A DNA stretch of 64,000 nucleotides from Streptacidiphilus sp. 4-A2 (GTDB lineage: Bacteria > Actinomycetota > Actinomycetes > Streptomycetales > Streptomycetaceae), in the NCBI GenBank assembly GCA_014284505.1, contig JAAFYY010000001.1:7985845-8049844 (forward strand), written 5' to 3'. The translations under genes and the position numbers were made by a program. Below are positions 1 through 10,300 of this stretch, piece by piece; within the stretch, counting starts at the first letter, position 1, and the number at the start of each line of letters is the position of its first letter. Under the pieces are notes generated by a model. The model was not told where the DNA came from. It saw nothing but the letters and a program-made list of their open reading frames with translations, and made no database searches.

Positions 1-465
1 GAGGACGTCACCGCGCTCACCCGCGAGGCCGGCTTCGGCCCCGAGGTGAAGCGCCGGATCATCCTCGGCACCTACGCCCTGTCGTCGGGCTACTACGACG
101 CCTACTACGGCTCGGCGCAGAAGGTCCGCACGCTGATCACCCAGGACTTCGCCCGCGCCTTCGCGGACGTCGACGTGCTGGTCTCGCCGACCACCCCGAC
201 CACCGCCTTCCCGATCGGCGAGCGCGCCGACGACCCGATGGCGATGTACCTGGCGGACCTGTGCACCATTCCGTCGAACCTCGCGGGGAACTCGGCCATG
301 TCGGTCCCCTGCGGCCTCGCCCCGGAGGACAATCTCCCGGTCGGCCTTCAGATCATCGCCCCCGCCATGGCCGACGACCGGCTCTACCGGGTCGGTGGAG
401 CGGTCGAGGCGGCACTCAACGACAAGTGGGGACACCCCCTGCTGGAGGAGGCACCCGCACTGTGA
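1..465 (+). CDS. gatA: GatA, glutamyl-tRNA(Gln) amidotransferase subunit A (C-terminal part)
   Basis: The reading frame is open at the window edge and supplies the last 154 residues of the amidase subunit of GatCAB. This complex converts Glu-tRNA(Gln) to Gln-tRNA(Gln) in the cytoplasm. Recognisable family stretches are LSSGYYDAYY, VLVSPTTPTTAFPIG and the C-terminal NLAGNSAMSVPCG followed by PVGLQIIAP, all in the usual order for GatA. The catalytic Ser-cisSer-Lys residues lie upstream and outside the window. The stop codon overlaps the next start in a GTGA, so the following genes are probably co-transcribed. Identification rests on these motifs plus gatB downstream. Confidence 0.93.
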   Translation, partial: EDVTALTREAGFGPEVKRRIILGTYALSSGYYDAYYGSAQKVRTLITQDFARAFADVDVLVSPTTPTTAFPIGERADDPMAMYLADLCTIPSNLAGNSAMSVPCGLAPEDNLPVGLQIIAPAMADDRLYRVGGAVEAALNDKWGHPLLEEAPAL

Positions 466-756
466 GCAAATCCATCGAGAAGGTCGAGCCGGTCGAGGCG
501 ACCGGAACCGAGACCAAGGCGAGCCGGGCCAAGCAGCTCAAGGGCTTCAAGCACAGCAAGCCCGGCCTGCTGCTCAGCATCGGCACCAGCGCCGTCGGCG
601 CTTTCGGCATCGTCAAGGACATTCGCAAGTCCCGCAGCGAGGGTGACACCCAAGCTGGTCAACGCCACGGTCGCCGCGCTCGCGCTGGTCACCAGCACCG
701 CCCTGCTGGTACGCGAGCTCCGCCGCCTCGGCACCGACGACGTACTGGCGGACTGA
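462..756 (+). CDS. Small two-helix membrane protein of unknown function (frame break inside)
   Basis: A GTG overlaps the gatA stop (GTGA), implying translational coupling. The protein, about 98 residues, has a charged N-terminus rich in Lys and Glu. A first short hydrophobic stretch (LLLSIGTSAVGAFGIV) is followed by a basic turn, and a second helix reads ATVAALALVTSTALLV. The frame changes near position 651, where one extra C appears; after correction the protein ends LGTDDVLAD. I recall a small hypothetical gene between gatA and gatB in other streptomycetes, which would make this one native, but function is unknown. It is probably a small inner-membrane protein. Confidence 0.65.
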
Positions 757-833
757 CCGCCACCACCCGGCGGACCGCCGACGGCCACGGCCGTCGGCGG
801 CCGGCCGGGGCTGCACCTCCGGAGGGAATTGGG

Positions 834-2146
834 ATGATCACACAGATCCGCATCGACGGCTTCAAGTCCTTCGTGGACTTCAAGCTCGACGTGCACCCGC
901 GAACCCTCCTCTTCGGGGTGAACGGGGCGGGGAAGTCCAACCTGTTCGACGCCCTGCGGCTGGTGGCCGGGACGGCCGCCCAGGGCTTGGAGGCGACCAT
1001 CGCGGGCGACCGCAGGCTCGCCGCGCGCGGCCTGTTCCACCGCGGCGAGACCCGCGGCGGAACCGGCGACCGGAGCACGGTCACCCCCGGTTCCGCATCA
1101 CCGTCGGCGCGCTGACGCCCTCCCCGGACGGGCCGCTGCCCATCCGGATCGGCCTCGACGTCGAATACCAGCCCGGTGAGCGCGGACGGCCCGGACGAGC
1201 CCGGCTGGGTCGCGGGGACAACGCGGTATGGGTCAGCAGCCTGAAGGACCGCGAGTGGTTCGATGCCCTGGACCTCCCCGAGGACCTGCGGCGCGACATC
1301 GTGGCCGCGCGACGCCTTCGTGGCGCGCGCCCGCACCGGCTATGTGGCACTGGGCTACCCGACGCAGTCTCCGGCCCTTCCGGAGGACCGCTCCGCGGAA
1401 GGCACGGCCGCCGACCCCTTCGCCGGCAGCCGTGAACTCATGTCGCTGGGCCTGGCCGAGTGCGCGTCCTGGCGTCCGCTGGTGCTCGACCCGGGCGCGA
1501 TGCGGGAGCTGGTGCCCGCCGAGGCCGAGGGGCGCTGCGGTACGACGGCGGGAACCTCGCGCTGGTGCTGGAGCGCATCCAGCGGGAGGCCCGGGACTCC
1601 TTCACCGACCTGGTCGCCGACCTCGCCGCGCTCGTCCCCGGGGTCCGCGGAGTGCGGACCGAGTTCCTGGAGAACCGGCAGGAGTACGACTTCGCGGTCG
1701 ACTTCGCCCACACCGGCTGGGTCGCCCCGGCATCGCTGTCCGACGGCACCCTGCGTGCCCTCGCCCTGCTCGCCGTCTACTGGGACCCGGCCGGCCCCGG
1801 GCTGCTGCCGGTGGAGGAGATCGAGAACGGTATGCACCTCGGGCAGGTGGCGGAGCTGGTGCGCCGTCTGGGCCAGGCCACGGGCGTGTCCGCTCACCCC
1901 CCCTACCGGCAGTTCATCGCCACCACCCACTCCCCGGCGCTGCTCGCGGCCTGGGGCTCGGACGTCTCCGGCAGCGTCGTGTTCCTGGAGCAGGCCGACC
2001 ACGTCGACCCGCGGCAGGGCACCGTCTCCCGGGTCACGCTGGCCAGGCCGCTGCTGGCGGACCACCCGGAGCGTGAGCCCGGCGACTCGATGACCACCCG
2101 AGGCGTCGCGCGCATACTGCGCCGACTGGACCTGAGGGCGTCATGA
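834..2146 (+). CDS. AAA_21-type ATPase (OLD/RecF-like), partner of the TOPRIM-like gene
   Basis: The protein, about 437 residues once three frame breaks (near 1085, 1308 and 1530) are read through, looks like an ABC/SMC-related ATPase. The N-terminus MITQIRIDGFKSF is typical of RecF/OLD ATPases. Walker A is GVNGAGKS at about residues 29-36. Near the C-terminus come a signature-like SDGTLRALALLA, a Walker B-like LPVEEIENGMH and a His-switch FIATTHSPALL. A good ribosome site (GGAGGG) lies 7 bases before the ATG. Its TGA overlaps the next ATG (ATGA). The family pairs with TOPRIM proteins in OLD/PARIS-type phage defence; a defence role here is inference. The frame breaks are probably sequence errors, since all ATPase motifs survive. 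Confidence 0.8.
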
Positions 2147-2799
2147 GGAGCGGGCGGCCCCTGGTCCCCGGGCTGATCGTGGAGGGCAGCAGCGACGAGC
2201 GCTACCTGTCGAGCCTCATCACGAAGCAGCTTCGGCAGACCGTGCTGGATGCCGGCACCGACATCTCCGTGAAGGACTGCGTGCTGTGTCCCTGCCGCAT
2301 CACCGGGACCGGCGACAGCGGCCTGGTCGACACAGAGCTGCGCGAACTCGCGCTGGACTGCCACCTGCTGTTCGTCCACAGCGACGACAAGGAGCGTGAG
2401 ACCGCGTACAAGCGGATCAGCACGCTGCGGGTGAACACCGTCGACCTGCCGCAGCACCGCCGGGCCGAACCCGTGCCGCTGGTGCCGGTGCGGATGGTCG
2501 AGTCCTGGATGCTCGCCGACCGGCAGGCCGTCGCGCGGGCCGTAGGCGGGGCCGACCTGTCGAAGTACCCGTACCGCAACCCCGCCGATGTGGAGAAGGC
2601 CCGCAACGACCCGGAACACCCGCACTACGCCAAGAAGGTGTGGAAGGCCCTGGTCGGCTCCCGCCGGGAGCGTGACTTCGCGGACCGCGCCGAGGCCCTG
2701 GTCGAGCAGACCGACCTGCGGATTCTCGCCCAACTACCCTCCTACCAGCAGTGGCTGTCGGACACCGAGGCCGCGCTCAAACTGAAAGGCTTCTTGTGA
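2143..2799 (+). CDS. DUF4276/TOPRIM-like protein, putative effector of the ATPase pair
   Basis: This intact 218-residue protein starts in an ATGA overlap with the ATPase. The N-terminal VPGLIVEGSSDERYL fits the TOPRIM glutamate motif (Glu14), VHSDDKER at residues 78-85 fits the acidic Asp-Asp motif, and VRMVESWMLAD at 115-125 resembles the conserved ending of DUF4276 proteins. DUF4276 proteins commonly sit beside AAA ATPases. In OLD and PARIS systems the TOPRIM partner is a nuclease; nuclease activity here is inferred and untested. No membrane segment or signal is visible. Its TGA overlaps the gatB GTG, so its translation is coupled to an essential gene. Confidence 0.72.
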   Translation: MRSGRPLVPGLIVEGSSDERYLSSLITKQLRQTVLDAGTDISVKDCVLCPCRITGTGDSGLVDTELRELALDCHLLFVHSDDKERETAYKRISTLRVNTVDLPQHRRAEPVPLVPVRMVESWMLADRQAVARAVGGADLSKYPYRNPADVEKARNDPEHPHYAKKVWKALVGSRRERDFADRAEALVEQTDLRILAQLPSYQQWLSDTEAALKLKGFL

Positions 2800-4294
2800 G
2801 CACGATTGACCTGGTGTCCTATGACGACGCCCTGGCCTCCTACGACCCGGTGATGGGGCTGGAGGTCCATGTCGAGCTCGGTACCGCGACCAAGATGTTC
2901 TGCGGCTGCTCGACCGAGCTGGGCGAGGAGCCCAACTCGCAGGTCTGCCCGGTCTGCCTGGGGCTGCCCGGGGCGCTGCCGGTGGTCAACGCGGTCGGCG
3001 TGGAGTCCGCCGTGAAGATCGGGCTCGCGCTGAACTGCGAGATCGCCGAGTGGTGCCGCTTCGCCCGGAAGAACTACTTCTACCCGGACATGCCGAAGAA
3101 CTTCCAGACCTCGCAGTACGACGAGCCGATCGCCTTCAACGGCTACCTCGACGTCACGCTGGAGGACGGCGAGGTGTTCCGGGTGCAGATCGAGCGCGCC
3201 CACATGGAGGAGGACACCGGCAAGTCCTCGCACATCGGCGGGGCCACCGGCCGGATCCAGGGTGCCTCGCACTCGCTGCTGGACTACAACCGGGCCGGGA
3301 TCCCGCTGATCGAGATCGTCACCAAGCCGATCGAGGGCGCCGGCGAGCGCGCCCCGAGGTCGCCCGGGCGTATGTCGCCGAGCTGCGCGAGGTCATCCGG
3401 GCGCTGGGCGTGTCCGAGGCCCGGATGGACAAGGGCCAGATGCGCTGCGACGTCAACCTGTCGCTGCGCCCGCACGGCCGCGAGGAGTTCGGTACCCGCT
3501 CGGAGACCAAGAACGTCAACTCGCTGCGCTCGGTCGAGCGTGCGGCCCGCTACGAGATCCAGCGCCATGCCGCGGTGCTCAACGAGGGCGGCAAGATCCT
3601 CCAGGAGACCCGTCACTTCCACGAGGAGGACGGCAGCACCAGCGCCGGGCGGATCAAGGACAACGCCGAGGACTACCGCTACTTCCCGGAGCCGGACCTG
3701 GTGCCGGTGGCCCCCGCCCGCGAGTGGGTCGAGCAGCTGCGGGCCGGCCTGCCGGAGATGCCCCGGGTGCGCCGGTCCCGGTTGCAGGCCGAGTGGGGCA
3801 TCTCCGACCTGGAGATGCAGTCGGTGCTGAACGCCGGTGCGATCGAGCCGATCCTGGAGACCATCGCCGCGGGCGCCCCGGCCGACCAGGCCCGCAAGTG
3901 GTGGATGGGCGAGCTGGCGCGCCGCGCCAACGAGTCCGGCACCGAGCTCACCGCCCAGCCGATCACCCCGGCGCAGGTCGCCCGGGTGTGCGCGCTGGTC
4001 GCCGAGGGCTCGCTGAACGACAAGCTGGCCCGGCAGGTCATCGAGGCCGTGCTGGACGGCGAGGGCGAGCCGGACGAGGTGGTCGCCAAGCGCGGGCTCG
4101 CGGTCGTCAGCGACGACTCCGCGCTCGGCGCGGCGGTCGACGCGGCCATCGAGGCCAACCCGGACGTCGCCGCCAAGATCCGCGACGGCAAGGTCGCCGC
4201 GGCGGGCGCGCTGGTGGGCGCGGTCATGAAGGCCACCCGCGGCCAGGCCGACGCCGCCCGGGTGAAGGAGCTCATCCTGGAGCGGCTCGCCTGA
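2796..4294 (+). CDS. gatB: GatB, aspartyl/glutamyl-tRNA amidotransferase subunit B
   Basis: GatB binds and phosphorylates the misacylated Glu-tRNA(Gln) within GatCAB. The start is GTG overlapping the preceding stop. The protein begins MSTIDLVSYDDALASYDPVM and keeps the GLEVHVEL motif, the zinc-site cysteines (FCGCS, VCPVCLG) and KNYFYPDMPKNFQ. A C-terminal YqeY-like tail with GALVGAVMK follows. At about 499 residues it matches the family length. One base is missing in the run of C around 3355, after KPIEGAGERAP; the second half continues in another frame with RMDKGQMRCDVN. The gene is essential where no GlnRS exists, so the break is almost certainly a sequence error. Confidence 0.95.
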
Positions 4295-4313
4295 GCGCTC
4301 CCGCGACAGTCGC

Positions 4314-4352
4314 CGAGAACCCCGTCCACATTTCGCGTGGGCGGGGTTCTCG
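4314..4352 (+). terminator. Rho-independent-type hairpin after gatB
   Basis: An 11-bp perfect inverted repeat (CGAGAACCCCG / CGGGGTTCTCG) with a 17-base loop starts 20 bases after the gatB stop. There is no T-run, as is usual in streptomycetes. It probably ends the gat operon. Confidence 0.75.
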
Positions 4353-4468
4353 CACGTCAGAGGGGCTTGTTTGTAACAGGAGTTGTTACGGGTGACCGGA
4401 AACCGAGTGGGCTGCCTGCGGTGTGTAGAGAGACAACAGCAGGCACACAGAAACCTCCGGGGGACACC

Positions 4469-5268
4469 ATGAACGCGCCCAAGACCGCACGCCGCCGCAT
4501 CCTTCCGCTCGCCCTGGTCGCGGCCGCCTCGACGCTGGCGCTGACCGCCTGCGGCGGCGCGAGCAGCAGCGGTACCGGCGCGAAGGCGGCGGGCGCCCCC
4601 TCGGCCTCCGTCTCGGCCTCCACCGGCTCCGGCGCCAGCTCCGGCGGGGTCTCCGGCGGCGGCTCGGGCAGTGCCTCCGGCGGAGCTCGGGCTCGACCGG
4701 CGGTTCCTCCTCGGGCTCCAACAGTGGTGCGCCCGGCAGCACGATCAGCAACGGCGGCGGCAACGCCAGCAGCGACTCCTACGCTTACGCGCACCCCTGC
4801 ACGGCCGGCCAGATCAGCCTGAAGGTGGTCTACAAGTCCTCGCTGGGACCGACCCGCCGGGTGATCGAGGCCACCGACACCGGCAGCACCGCCTGCGGTC
4901 TCAGCTACTACCCGCAGGTCGCCGTGGACAACAGCGCCTCCATCGGCAGCAACCAGGGCACCGCGCAGACCGTCCAGCCGCAGGTGCCCGGCGGCCTCGG
5001 CGGCGCGCCGTACTACGCGCTCTACGCCGGTCACACCGCCTACGCCGTGATCGACCTGGACCCGAGCCACAGCACCTCCGGGGCCGGCCGGAACTACGAC
5101 GAGCTGTCGGTCATCGCCACCACCAGCCTGCCGGACGCCGACACCGTCGCGACCAAGATCGTCGAGGAGGGCGGCAGCTCGGGCAACCCCTACGTCAAGG
5201 CGCCGTTCCTCGGCCTGTACGAGGACAGCCTCTCCGCTGCCGCCAGCTCCGCCTCCGACAAGGGCTGA
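4469..5268 (+). CDS. Secreted lipoprotein with DUF4232-like domain
   Basis: The N-terminus is a lipoprotein signal: a basic start (KTARRR), a hydrophobic core and the lipobox LTAC at about residues 24-27. A Ser/Gly/Ala-rich linker of roughly 70 residues follows. The C-terminal domain starts at HPCTAGQ and contains TACGLSYYPQVAVDN and a late KAPFLGLY segment, the pattern of the DUF4232 beta-sandwich family found in actinobacterial exported proteins. About 265 residues. One base is lost in the linker near 4690, where GSASGGSSGS is expected. It should be anchored outside the membrane; the ligand is unknown. It stands alone between terminators. Confidence 0.78.
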
Positions 5269-5541
5269 GCACCTGAGCATGCGGGCCCCCGGGCCGTTTC
5301 CTGCCGCACGTCAGTCAGAAATGACACGCACCGGCCGACGATCCGATGATCGGCAGGAAACGGCCGCAGCGGTTCCGGCGGACACATTCGGAAGAACTCC
5401 GACCGGCCTTTCCGCATAAGGAACATGTCTCCACAAATGTGGTCGGCCGCCGCTGGGACCGGCTGTAAAAATCCTTTATGGGAATGCCGGGTTCCGAAAT
5501 CTGCAATTTCGCGCCCCTATTCATTCGGCGAGCGTGGTTGT

Positions 5542-5547
5542 TAGGGT
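5542..5547 (+). promoter_or_regulatory. Possible -10 element (TAGGGT) for a leaderless P450 mRNA
   Basis: TAGGGT lies 7 bases before the ATG of the P450 gene, and no Shine-Dalgarno sequence fits between. That is the usual layout of leaderless actinobacterial transcripts. No convincing -35 box is visible. Confidence 0.4.
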
Positions 5548-5554
5548 GCCGGGC

Positions 5555-6769
5555 ATGAAGACCTCCGATTCGCTGACCCCGTTACTGCTCGATCCCTTCG
5601 GTCGTAACCAGCACGAGGAGAACGTCCGTCTGCGCGCGCTCGGCCCGGTCGCGCTGGTGGAACTGCCCGGCGGCGTGCCGGCCTGGGCCGTCACCCACCA
5701 CGAGACGTTGCAGCAACTGCTGGTCGACCCCCGGATCTCCAAGGATCCGCGCCAGTGGCCCCGCAACACCGAGGGGCAACTGCCCGAGGACTGGCCGCTG
5801 ATGAATTTCCTCAGCGTGCCCGGGATACTCACCAGGGACGGCGCCGAGCACCGGCGGCTGCGCGCACTGGCCGGCCAGGCGATGACGCCCCGCCGAACCG
5901 CCGCGCTGCGCCCGCGGATCGAAGAACTGGCCCACCGTCTGCTGGACGACGCGGCCGAGCGCGGCGGCGAGTTCGACCTGCGCGAGGACTTCGCCCTGCC
6001 GTTGCCGGTCAAGGTGATCGCCGAACTGCTCGGCCTGCCGCCGATGGACGGGGAGCGGTTGCGTGCGCTCTCCGACGCCGTGCTGACCAGCCACCCCGCC
6101 GCCGAGGGCGGCGAGCAGATGGCCGCCCAGGAGCAGCTGATGGTCCTGCTCTCCGGAGCGGCCCGGGCCAAGCGCGAGAGCCCCGGCGACGACCTGACCA
6201 GCGCGCTGATCGCCGCCGTCGAGGACGGGGAGCGGCTGACCGAGGAAGAGATCGTGGTCGTCATGCTCACCGTGCTGGTGGGCGGCCACGAGACCACCGT
6301 CAACCTGATCACCAACGCGGTCCGGGCGCTGCTCGCCAACCCGGACCAGCTGGCCCGGGCGCAGGCCGGCGAGGTCCCCTGGACCTCCGTCGTCGAGGAG
6401 GTCGTCCGCTACGACTGCCCGGTCGGCCACTTCCCGCTGCGCTACGCGATCGACGACATCCCGGTCGGTGAGGTGCTGATCCGGCGCGGTGAGGCGCTGC
6501 TCGCCTCCTATGCCGCGGCCGGACGGGACAGCGGGCAGTTCACCGACGCCGACACCTTCGACGTCGCCCGCCCCAATCCGCGCCAGCTTTCCTTCGGCAA
6601 CGGCCCGCACTTCTGCATTGGCGCCGGACTGGCCCGGCTGGAGGGCGATATTGCGTTGAGCGTGCTCTTCGAGCGTTTTCCGAAACTACGGCTGACCCGC
6701 CCCCCGGCGTGCCCGGTGCCGTCCTTCATCATCAACAGTGCCAGCGAACTCTGGGTCTCCGGCGACTAG
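5555..6769 (+). CDS. Cytochrome P450
   Basis: A 404-residue soluble bacterial P450, intact. The I-helix oxygen-activation motif is LVGGHETT (around residue 245), the K-helix ExxR is EEVVR, and the haem-ligand loop is FGNGPHFCIGAGLA with the cysteine near residue 352. It carries out monooxygenation using ferredoxin and a ferredoxin reductase that are not encoded next to it. ATG at MKTSDSLTPLL was chosen because it follows a TAGGGT box and fits family length; an upstream GTG in frame would add seven residues. The gene is a single cistron, so the substrate cannot be guessed. Confidence 0.93.
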   Translation: MKTSDSLTPLLLDPFGRNQHEENVRLRALGPVALVELPGGVPAWAVTHHETLQQLLVDPRISKDPRQWPRNTEGQLPEDWPLMNFLSVPGILTRDGAEHRRLRALAGQAMTPRRTAALRPRIEELAHRLLDDAAERGGEFDLREDFALPLPVKVIAELLGLPPMDGERLRALSDAVLTSHPAAEGGEQMAAQEQLMVLLSGAARAKRESPGDDLTSALIAAVEDGERLTEEEIVVVMLTVLVGGHETTVNLITNAVRALLANPDQLARAQAGEVPWTSVVEEVVRYDCPVGHFPLRYAIDDIPVGEVLIRRGEALLASYAAAGRDSGQFTDADTFDVARPNPRQLSFGNGPHFCIGAGLARLEGDIALSVLFERFPKLRLTRPPACPVPSFIINSASELWVSGD

Positions 6770-6846
6770 CCGGGCCTTTTGTCGCGGATTGCCTCGGATC
6801 GGCTGAACTCCGGCTGATGCGCCCATAAACCCGGGCCCTAAGGCCC

Positions 6847-6883
6847 CGCAGCCGTCCCGCCGGTAGCCGGTAGGACGGCTGCG
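6847..6883 (+). terminator. Hairpin downstream of the P450 gene
   Basis: An 11-bp perfect stem (CGCAGCCGTCC / GGACGGCTGCG) with a 15-base loop. It is flanked by further short matches (CTAAGGCCC on both sides) that could lengthen the structure. Confidence 0.65.
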
Positions 6884-7027
6884 CTGCTGTCTAAGGCCCT
6901 GGGGCCGCGCAGGATCGGGCAGGCTCCCCATGCCCGGGCCCCTCCTTGCCGAGGAGTCTTGTCCCAGCAGCAGGACAGACCCCAGCAGGACAGACCCCAG
7001 CAGTGCCCGAGGCCCCAGGAGGAGCCC

Positions 7028-7333
7028 ATGTTCACCGAGATCCACTACGAGTCGCTCAAGTCCCGCGAGGCCGAGCTGCGCCGCGCCGCCGCCCGGCGGC
7101 GCCAAGTGCTGCTGGCCGTCGAGGCCGCCCGCAGCACACGCCGCAACGACGCCCGGGGGAGGGTGGTGCCGACCAAGTGGCGCCGGGACGCCGTTGGGGG
7201 CTGCGCCGGGTACGGCGCGCGTCCGCCGCGGGCAGTTGCTGACGACGGCGCGCGGCGGATCGCCGGGTCCGCCGCCCGCCGCCGTCGGCGGCCCCGAGCG
7301 CCGCGGCACCGCTCAGCGCCGCACTGCCGCTGA
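7028..7333 (+). CDS. Small basic protein of unknown function
   Basis: ATG with a plausible upstream AGGAG gives a 101-residue product. The first 45 residues (beginning MFTEIHYESLKSREAELRRA) look like a charged helix; the rest is Arg/Ala/Pro-rich and could be a wrong-frame continuation after a lost base. Similar short helical proteins precede regulators in streptomycetes, but I do not recognise a named family. It lies just before a LAL regulator on the same strand. The start is moderately supported and the end is uncertain. Confidence 0.45.
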   Translation: MFTEIHYESLKSREAELRRAAARRRQVLLAVEAARSTRRNDARGRVVPTKWRRDAVGGCAGYGARPPRAVADDGARRIAGSAARRRRRPRAPRHRSAPHCR

Positions 7334-7398
7334 GCAGGGCGGCACCGCTGAGCAGGACGGCACCGAAAATGGCGGCCTGGCTGTCGGAGCTCTGTGAC

Positions 7399-10300
7399 AT
7401 GCTCGGGACCGTGGAGCGGATATCGGTGAGTCCCCTGTTTGTCGGCCGCAGCGCCGAACTGGCCGCACTGTCGCAGGCGTTGAAGCGGGCCGGGGAGGGC
7501 CTGCCGCAGGCGCTGCTGGTCGGCGGTGAGGCCGGGGTCGGCAAGACCCGGCTGCTGGAGGAGTTCCAGTGCCTGGCCGGCGCCGCCGCGACAGTCGTCG
7601 TCGGCGGCTGCCTGGAGGTCGGCGCGGAGGGGCTGCCCTACGCGCCCTTCGCCACCATGCTGCGGCGACTGCACCGCGAACTCGGCAGCGAGCTGGAGGC
7701 CGCCGCCCTGGGTTACGAGAGCAGCCTGGCCCGGCTGCTCCCGGACTTCGGCGAGGCCGCGCCCGAGTCCCACGACGAGTTCGCCCGCGCCCGGCTGTTC
7801 GAACACACTGCGCTGCTGTTCGAGCGACTGGCGGCGGAGCGGACGCTGGTGCTCGCGGTGGAGGACCTGCACTGGTCCGACCGGTCGACCAGGGAACTGC
7901 TCGCCTATCTGATCCGCACCCTGCAACAGGCCCGGGTGGTCATCCTCGGCACCTACCGCAGCGACGACCTGCACCGGCGTCATCCGGTCCGGCCCTACCT
8001 CGCCGAGCTGGAGCGGCTGCGCACCGTGCAGCGGCTGGAACTGCCGCGGCTGGCCCGGCCCGAGGTGGCCCGGCAGCTTGTCGGGATCATGCGTCCGCGG
8101 GTGCCCGAGCGGGAGCTGGTCGAGCGGATCTACACCGCTCCGAGGGCAACCCGTTCTTCGTCGAAGAGCTCGCCGTGTCCTACCAGCAGTGCCCGCGCGG
8201 CCTCACCGACTCGCTGCGGGACCTGCTGCTGGTCCGGGTGGAGGCCCTGCCGGAGGACACCCAGGGCATCCTGCGGGTGCTTGCCGTCGGCGGCTCCACG
8301 GTGGAGCACGCGCTGCTCGCGGCGGTCACCGGGCTGCCCGAGGACGAACTGGCCGACAACCTGCGCCCGTCCGTGGGCGCCAACATCATCCAGCCGAGCG
8401 GCGACGACGACGGCTACCGGTTCCGGCACGCCCTGGTCCGCGAGGCGGTGTCGGACGACCTGATGCCCGGCGAGCGCAGCCGGATCAACCGCCGCTATGC
8501 CACCGCGCTGGCCGCCGACCCCGGGCTGGTCTGCCGCGACCAGGCCACTGCCCGCCTCGCCGACTACTGGTACCACGCCCACGACGCCGCCCGGGCGCTG
8601 CCCGCGGCCCTGGAGGCGGGCAGCGAGGCCCGGCGCCGGAACGCCTTCGCCGAGCAGCTGGGCATGCTGGAGCGCGCGGTCGAGCTCTGGGACGACGTCC
8701 CGGAGGAGGTGCTGCGCTCGGTCCGCCCCTACGACTGGGCCGAGGAGACCTATCCGCCGTGCGGATGCGCCCCCGACCCCTGCGGCGAGGACTGCGAGCG
8801 GCTGCGGCTGACCGACGTGCTGGCCGAGGCCACCGTCGCCGCCCGGCTCAGCGGCGAGCACGACCGGGGCCTGCGCTTCATCAAGCGGGCGCTGCGGCTG
8901 GTGGACGAGCAGCGGGAGCCGGACCGGGCCGCCTGGTTCCTGATGCAGCGCGGCCGCTCCACCCGCTACACCAACTACGCCACGGTGACCGGGGACATCA
9001 CCCACGCGCTGCGGCTGCTGGAGGGCCGGGGCCCGTCGGCGGTGCTCGCGGACACCCTCAACCGCCAGGCCTGCGACGGGATGCTGGGCCGGAGCAGCCG
9101 CGAGGACCTGGACACCGCCCGGCGGGCCGTGGCCATCGCCCGCGAGGTCGGCGCCCGCTCCACCGAGGTGCACGGACGGCTCACCCAGGGCATGCTGCAC
9201 GCGGCCTTCGGCGAGCACGAGGAGGCCGCCCGGATCCTGGACGGGATCGTCGAGCAGGCCGCCGGGATCGCGGACGTCGACCTGCGCTGCCGGATCCACA
9301 TCAACCTGTCCAGCTACTACCTCCAGCTGGGCGCGCCCGCAGCTCGGTGACCGCCGCCCGCGAGGGCCTGGCACTGGTCCGCCGCAACGGCATGGTCGCC
9401 TACAACGGCACCATCATCCTCGGCAATCTGGCCGAGGCGCTGATGCACCTCGGCGAACTCGACGAGGCCGGGCGGCTGCTGGAGCAGGACGTGTTCGTCG
9501 CGTGCGAGGACGCGCACCTGGACTTCCTGGAGCGGCTCCGCGGCGATCTGGCGCTGCTGCGCGGCGACACCGAGGCCGCCGCCGCACCTGACCGCCGCCC
9601 GCAACTCCCGGACGGTCTGGCAGCCGCAGAAGTACCTGCCCGCCGCCTCGCTGGCGATCCGCATCGCCGGCCGCAGCGGACGCTTCACCACGGCCAGGCA
9701 GACGCTGCTGAATCTGCTGGACGACGGGCTGACCCCGGGCCATGAGCGCGAGCTCTGGGAGATGCTGGCCCACGCCGCGGCGGCCGAGGCCGACTCCTAC
9801 GGACTGCCCGCGATGGACCAGGACCGGGCCGCGACCCTGGACCGGATCCGGGAGGCCGCCGCCGGGCTGACCCAGGGGCTGCCGCTGTACGCGGCCTGGG
9901 CGCGGCTGCTGGAGGCCGAGCTGGCCCGGGCCGAACGCCGGGACACCCCCGAGGACTGGCTGGCGGCGGCCGAGGCGCTGCGGGTCAGCGAGCAGCCCTA
10001 CCCGCGCGCCCTGGCGCTGCTGCGGGCCGCGGACGCGCTGGCTGTCGCCGGGGAGCGGGAGCGGGCCTCCACCGCCGCGGCCGGTGCGGCGGAGCTGGCG
10101 CGGATCCAGGGGGATGTGCAGCTGGCGCAGCTGGTACGGCAGTTGACCGACCGGGCGCGGCTGCACCCGGTCGAAGGCGCGGAGCAGCCGGGTGCGGAGC
10201 CGGCCCAGGCGGAGCGGCCGACCGGGGCCGGCCCGGTGTTCGGGCTGACCAGACGCGAGCAGGACGTGCTGCGGCTGGTCGCCCTGGGGCGGACCAACCG

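Noticed and set aside
834..2146. Calling the ATPase gene a pseudogene
   Set aside because: All ATPase motifs remain in order and the same kind of one-base break affects essential genes throughout the window, so sequence error is the simpler explanation.
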